A stretch of DNA of 64,000 nt from positions 23,546,501 through 23,610,500 of the forward strand of contig NC_087259.1 in the NCBI RefSeq assembly GCF_037042905.1, read 5' to 3'. Position numbers and translations under genes: made by a program. Source of the DNA: Lytechinus pictus (Eukaryota > Echinodermata > Echinoidea > Temnopleuroida > Toxopneustidae). Shown here piece after piece: positions 62,551 through 64,000 of the stretch. The number at the start of each line of letters is the position of its first letter. The stretch's first letter is position 1. Under the pieces are notes generated by a model, which was not told the origin of the DNA, searched no databases, and saw nothing but the letters and a program-made list of their open reading frames with translations.

Positions 62551-63314
62551 GTGCTCGCCTTGCTGATTGTTTACAATCGAATGCGAGCTAGGCGGATGAT
62601 CTTTTATATCTAATTTTAATTCACCTCATTTTCTTTGCTTCAAAAAGGTTTTATCGTAATTAAAAAAATATAGTACCAGGTGTTACTTAATTTTAATGTA
62701 GAATACTAATTCTCCGAGTTTCGTAATTTAGTCAAAATAATGAGATAGAAATTTTATCTAACAGAACGAGTGACAATCTCCCAGCCACGTGAAATTCATC
62801 GTTGGTGCATATCGTCTGCTGTTATTCCTTGAGTTGATTTACCTTCAGCCTAGGTTCGGATATATTCACTTGTTTGTAAGTACAGTTATATCATTATTTT
62901 CATTCTCATTATGTTGTTGATAGAAGAAAGAGACTCTGTCTGGATGTGGTCGTGATGGAATTCATTTTCATGGATTTGGCCGCGGTGCAGCTATCAGCTG
63001 CATGTGTTGGTAGCGAATCGGCATGCAAGTTGAATTGTCCTACTCATCATCACCGGCGTAATTCCCCTAATGTATACCTCTATCCACGTCACTTTGTTTT
63101 TCTAGAGCTAGAAACTTCATTATCATTCTCTTCATCTTCATAATCATCAATTTAAAAATCCAAATCTAGTTAAAATTCTGGGTTTTCTTTCATTTCGGGA
63201 TCGAAGTATTCAGTGACAATGTGGAGAAAACGTACCCTCGCAACAGGTTTTGCATGCAAGTGGAGCTTCACGTTGGAGAGCCAATCACGCCTCTCGTACA
63301 GAAAGTGACGTCAT

Positions 63315-64000
63315 AAAAAATCCCCAATTTCGCGGACGTAATTTTGCGTGTTTGAAGCATTCAGAGATAGAACTTTAAACTATCAATTAACTGAGTTCCA
63401 TCGGTCTCCATGATAAATGATTTACACCATCGTGTTCTCCTTATTTTCTCCTTTAATTTGATATATGATTCTCCATTTTTACGATTTTCAATATAGTTCT
63501 ACTTTAATGAAAAATTAAAACATTAAACATCACCATCCTAAAGACGTGACCAAGGCTCAAACCTCTGCATTGATTTGTTACTTCCCAAATGTACATGTAC
63601 ATGTAGCTAGGATTACAGGTGCATGCCACAATGCGAAGTTAATTTCAAGATATTGGAGCAAGAAATCAATTTAAATGCACACTTTTGTTTTAATTCAATG
63701 CAAATCATATTACAGTCTACAATGTTTTTTATCGATCGAAACAGGGTTTTTCTCAAAAGTTAAAAGCATGCCAATGTTTGATGTTGTTTGAAGGTTTGCA
63801 TGGTGGCATGTACAATCGCTGATGTGGTTTACGGTACACCATGTGGAGTGTTATAGAAACAGTGGATAGAAGAAGAAAAAGGAATTGGATAGGCGAGAAA
63901 GTGGAGACGGACAGTCAACCTGCCCGAAACGTCGAGTCTCTCTACTGCTTCTACTCATCATCTCTACTCGCCGACTCAAGCCAGCATCTCCTCATCAACC
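63315..64000. other. Right-end non-coding DNA
   Basis: AT-rich sequence. The last 80 bases (ctgcccgaaacgtcgagtct, then ctactcatc words) look like the edge of a repeat cut by the window, type unknown. Confidence 0.4.

Larger units (their letters stand above)
60812..63314. mobile_element. Foldback element of 2.5 kb
   Basis: Arms of about 770 bp (60812-61589 and 62551-63314) are inverse copies with scattered mismatches and indels. Both end atgacgtcact and go on to ctgtacgagaggcg. The loop holds a 36-bp palindrome (61590-61625), the 870-bp MITE and a 17-bp-stem hairpin (62514-62550). No gene is supported. Confidence 0.85.

Noticed and set aside
63920-63960. Hammerhead ribozyme of a Penelope-like element, from cccgaaacgtc
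   Set aside because: The needed ctgatga core is absent upstream, and no reverse transcriptase is seen in the window.

Overview
The window is animal nuclear DNA. It is AT-rich, has long introns, carries many kinds of small DNA transposon, and holds spliced, metazoan-type genes. The density of short inverted-repeat elements, the tRNA-derived SINE and the frequent acatgta/tacatgtac motifs suggest a marine deuterostome. A sea urchin or other echinoderm is the best guess, but no species is certain.

Two host genes are present. (1) PPP6C, the catalytic subunit of protein phosphatase 6, lies on the + strand in eight exons from 5084 to 36606 and gives a 306-residue protein. Its first intron is 25.8 kb and is packed with nested transposons. 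Its sixth intron has the terminal dinucleotides and internal signals of a minor-spliceosome (U12) AT-AC intron. (2) RO60 (TROVE-domain / Ro 60 kDa RNA-binding protein) lies on the - strand in five exons from 57637 to 49220 and gives a 524-residue protein. The two genes converge.

Region by region. 1-5083: non-coding DNA with four small inverted-repeat elements. 5465-17986: a nest of elements. A MITE-like outer element holds a 10.3-kb foldback structure, which holds a 3.4-kb TIR element, which holds a hAT-type MITE with an 8-bp target duplication. A second branch holds an 870-bp MITE whose close copy lies near the window's right end. 20140-29967: a complete two-gene PIF/Harbinger transposon with TTA target duplications, a spliced DDE transposase on + and a spliced Myb/SANT-like protein on -, arranged tail to tail. 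30031-30750: tandem repeats carrying AGGTCA half-sites. 30986-36606: PPP6C exons 2-8, with an inverted-repeat element pair in intron 4 and a TA-flanked mariner-type MITE in intron 7. 39460-42970: a minisatellite of about 116 copies of a 30-bp unit, open in three reading frames. 43000-49219: non-coding. 49220-57637: RO60, whose first intron holds a TIR repeat with four perfect DR1 nuclear-receptor motifs and a perfect 37-bp hairpin. 57638-64000: MITEs, a tRNA-type SINE and a 2.5-kb foldback element whose loop holds the second copy of the 870-bp MITE.

The two Harbinger proteins are expected to act together: the Myb-like protein binds DNA and helps the transposase, and the transposase cuts. The two host genes are independent housekeeping functions, one in serine/threonine dephosphorylation and one in binding of small or misfolded RNA.
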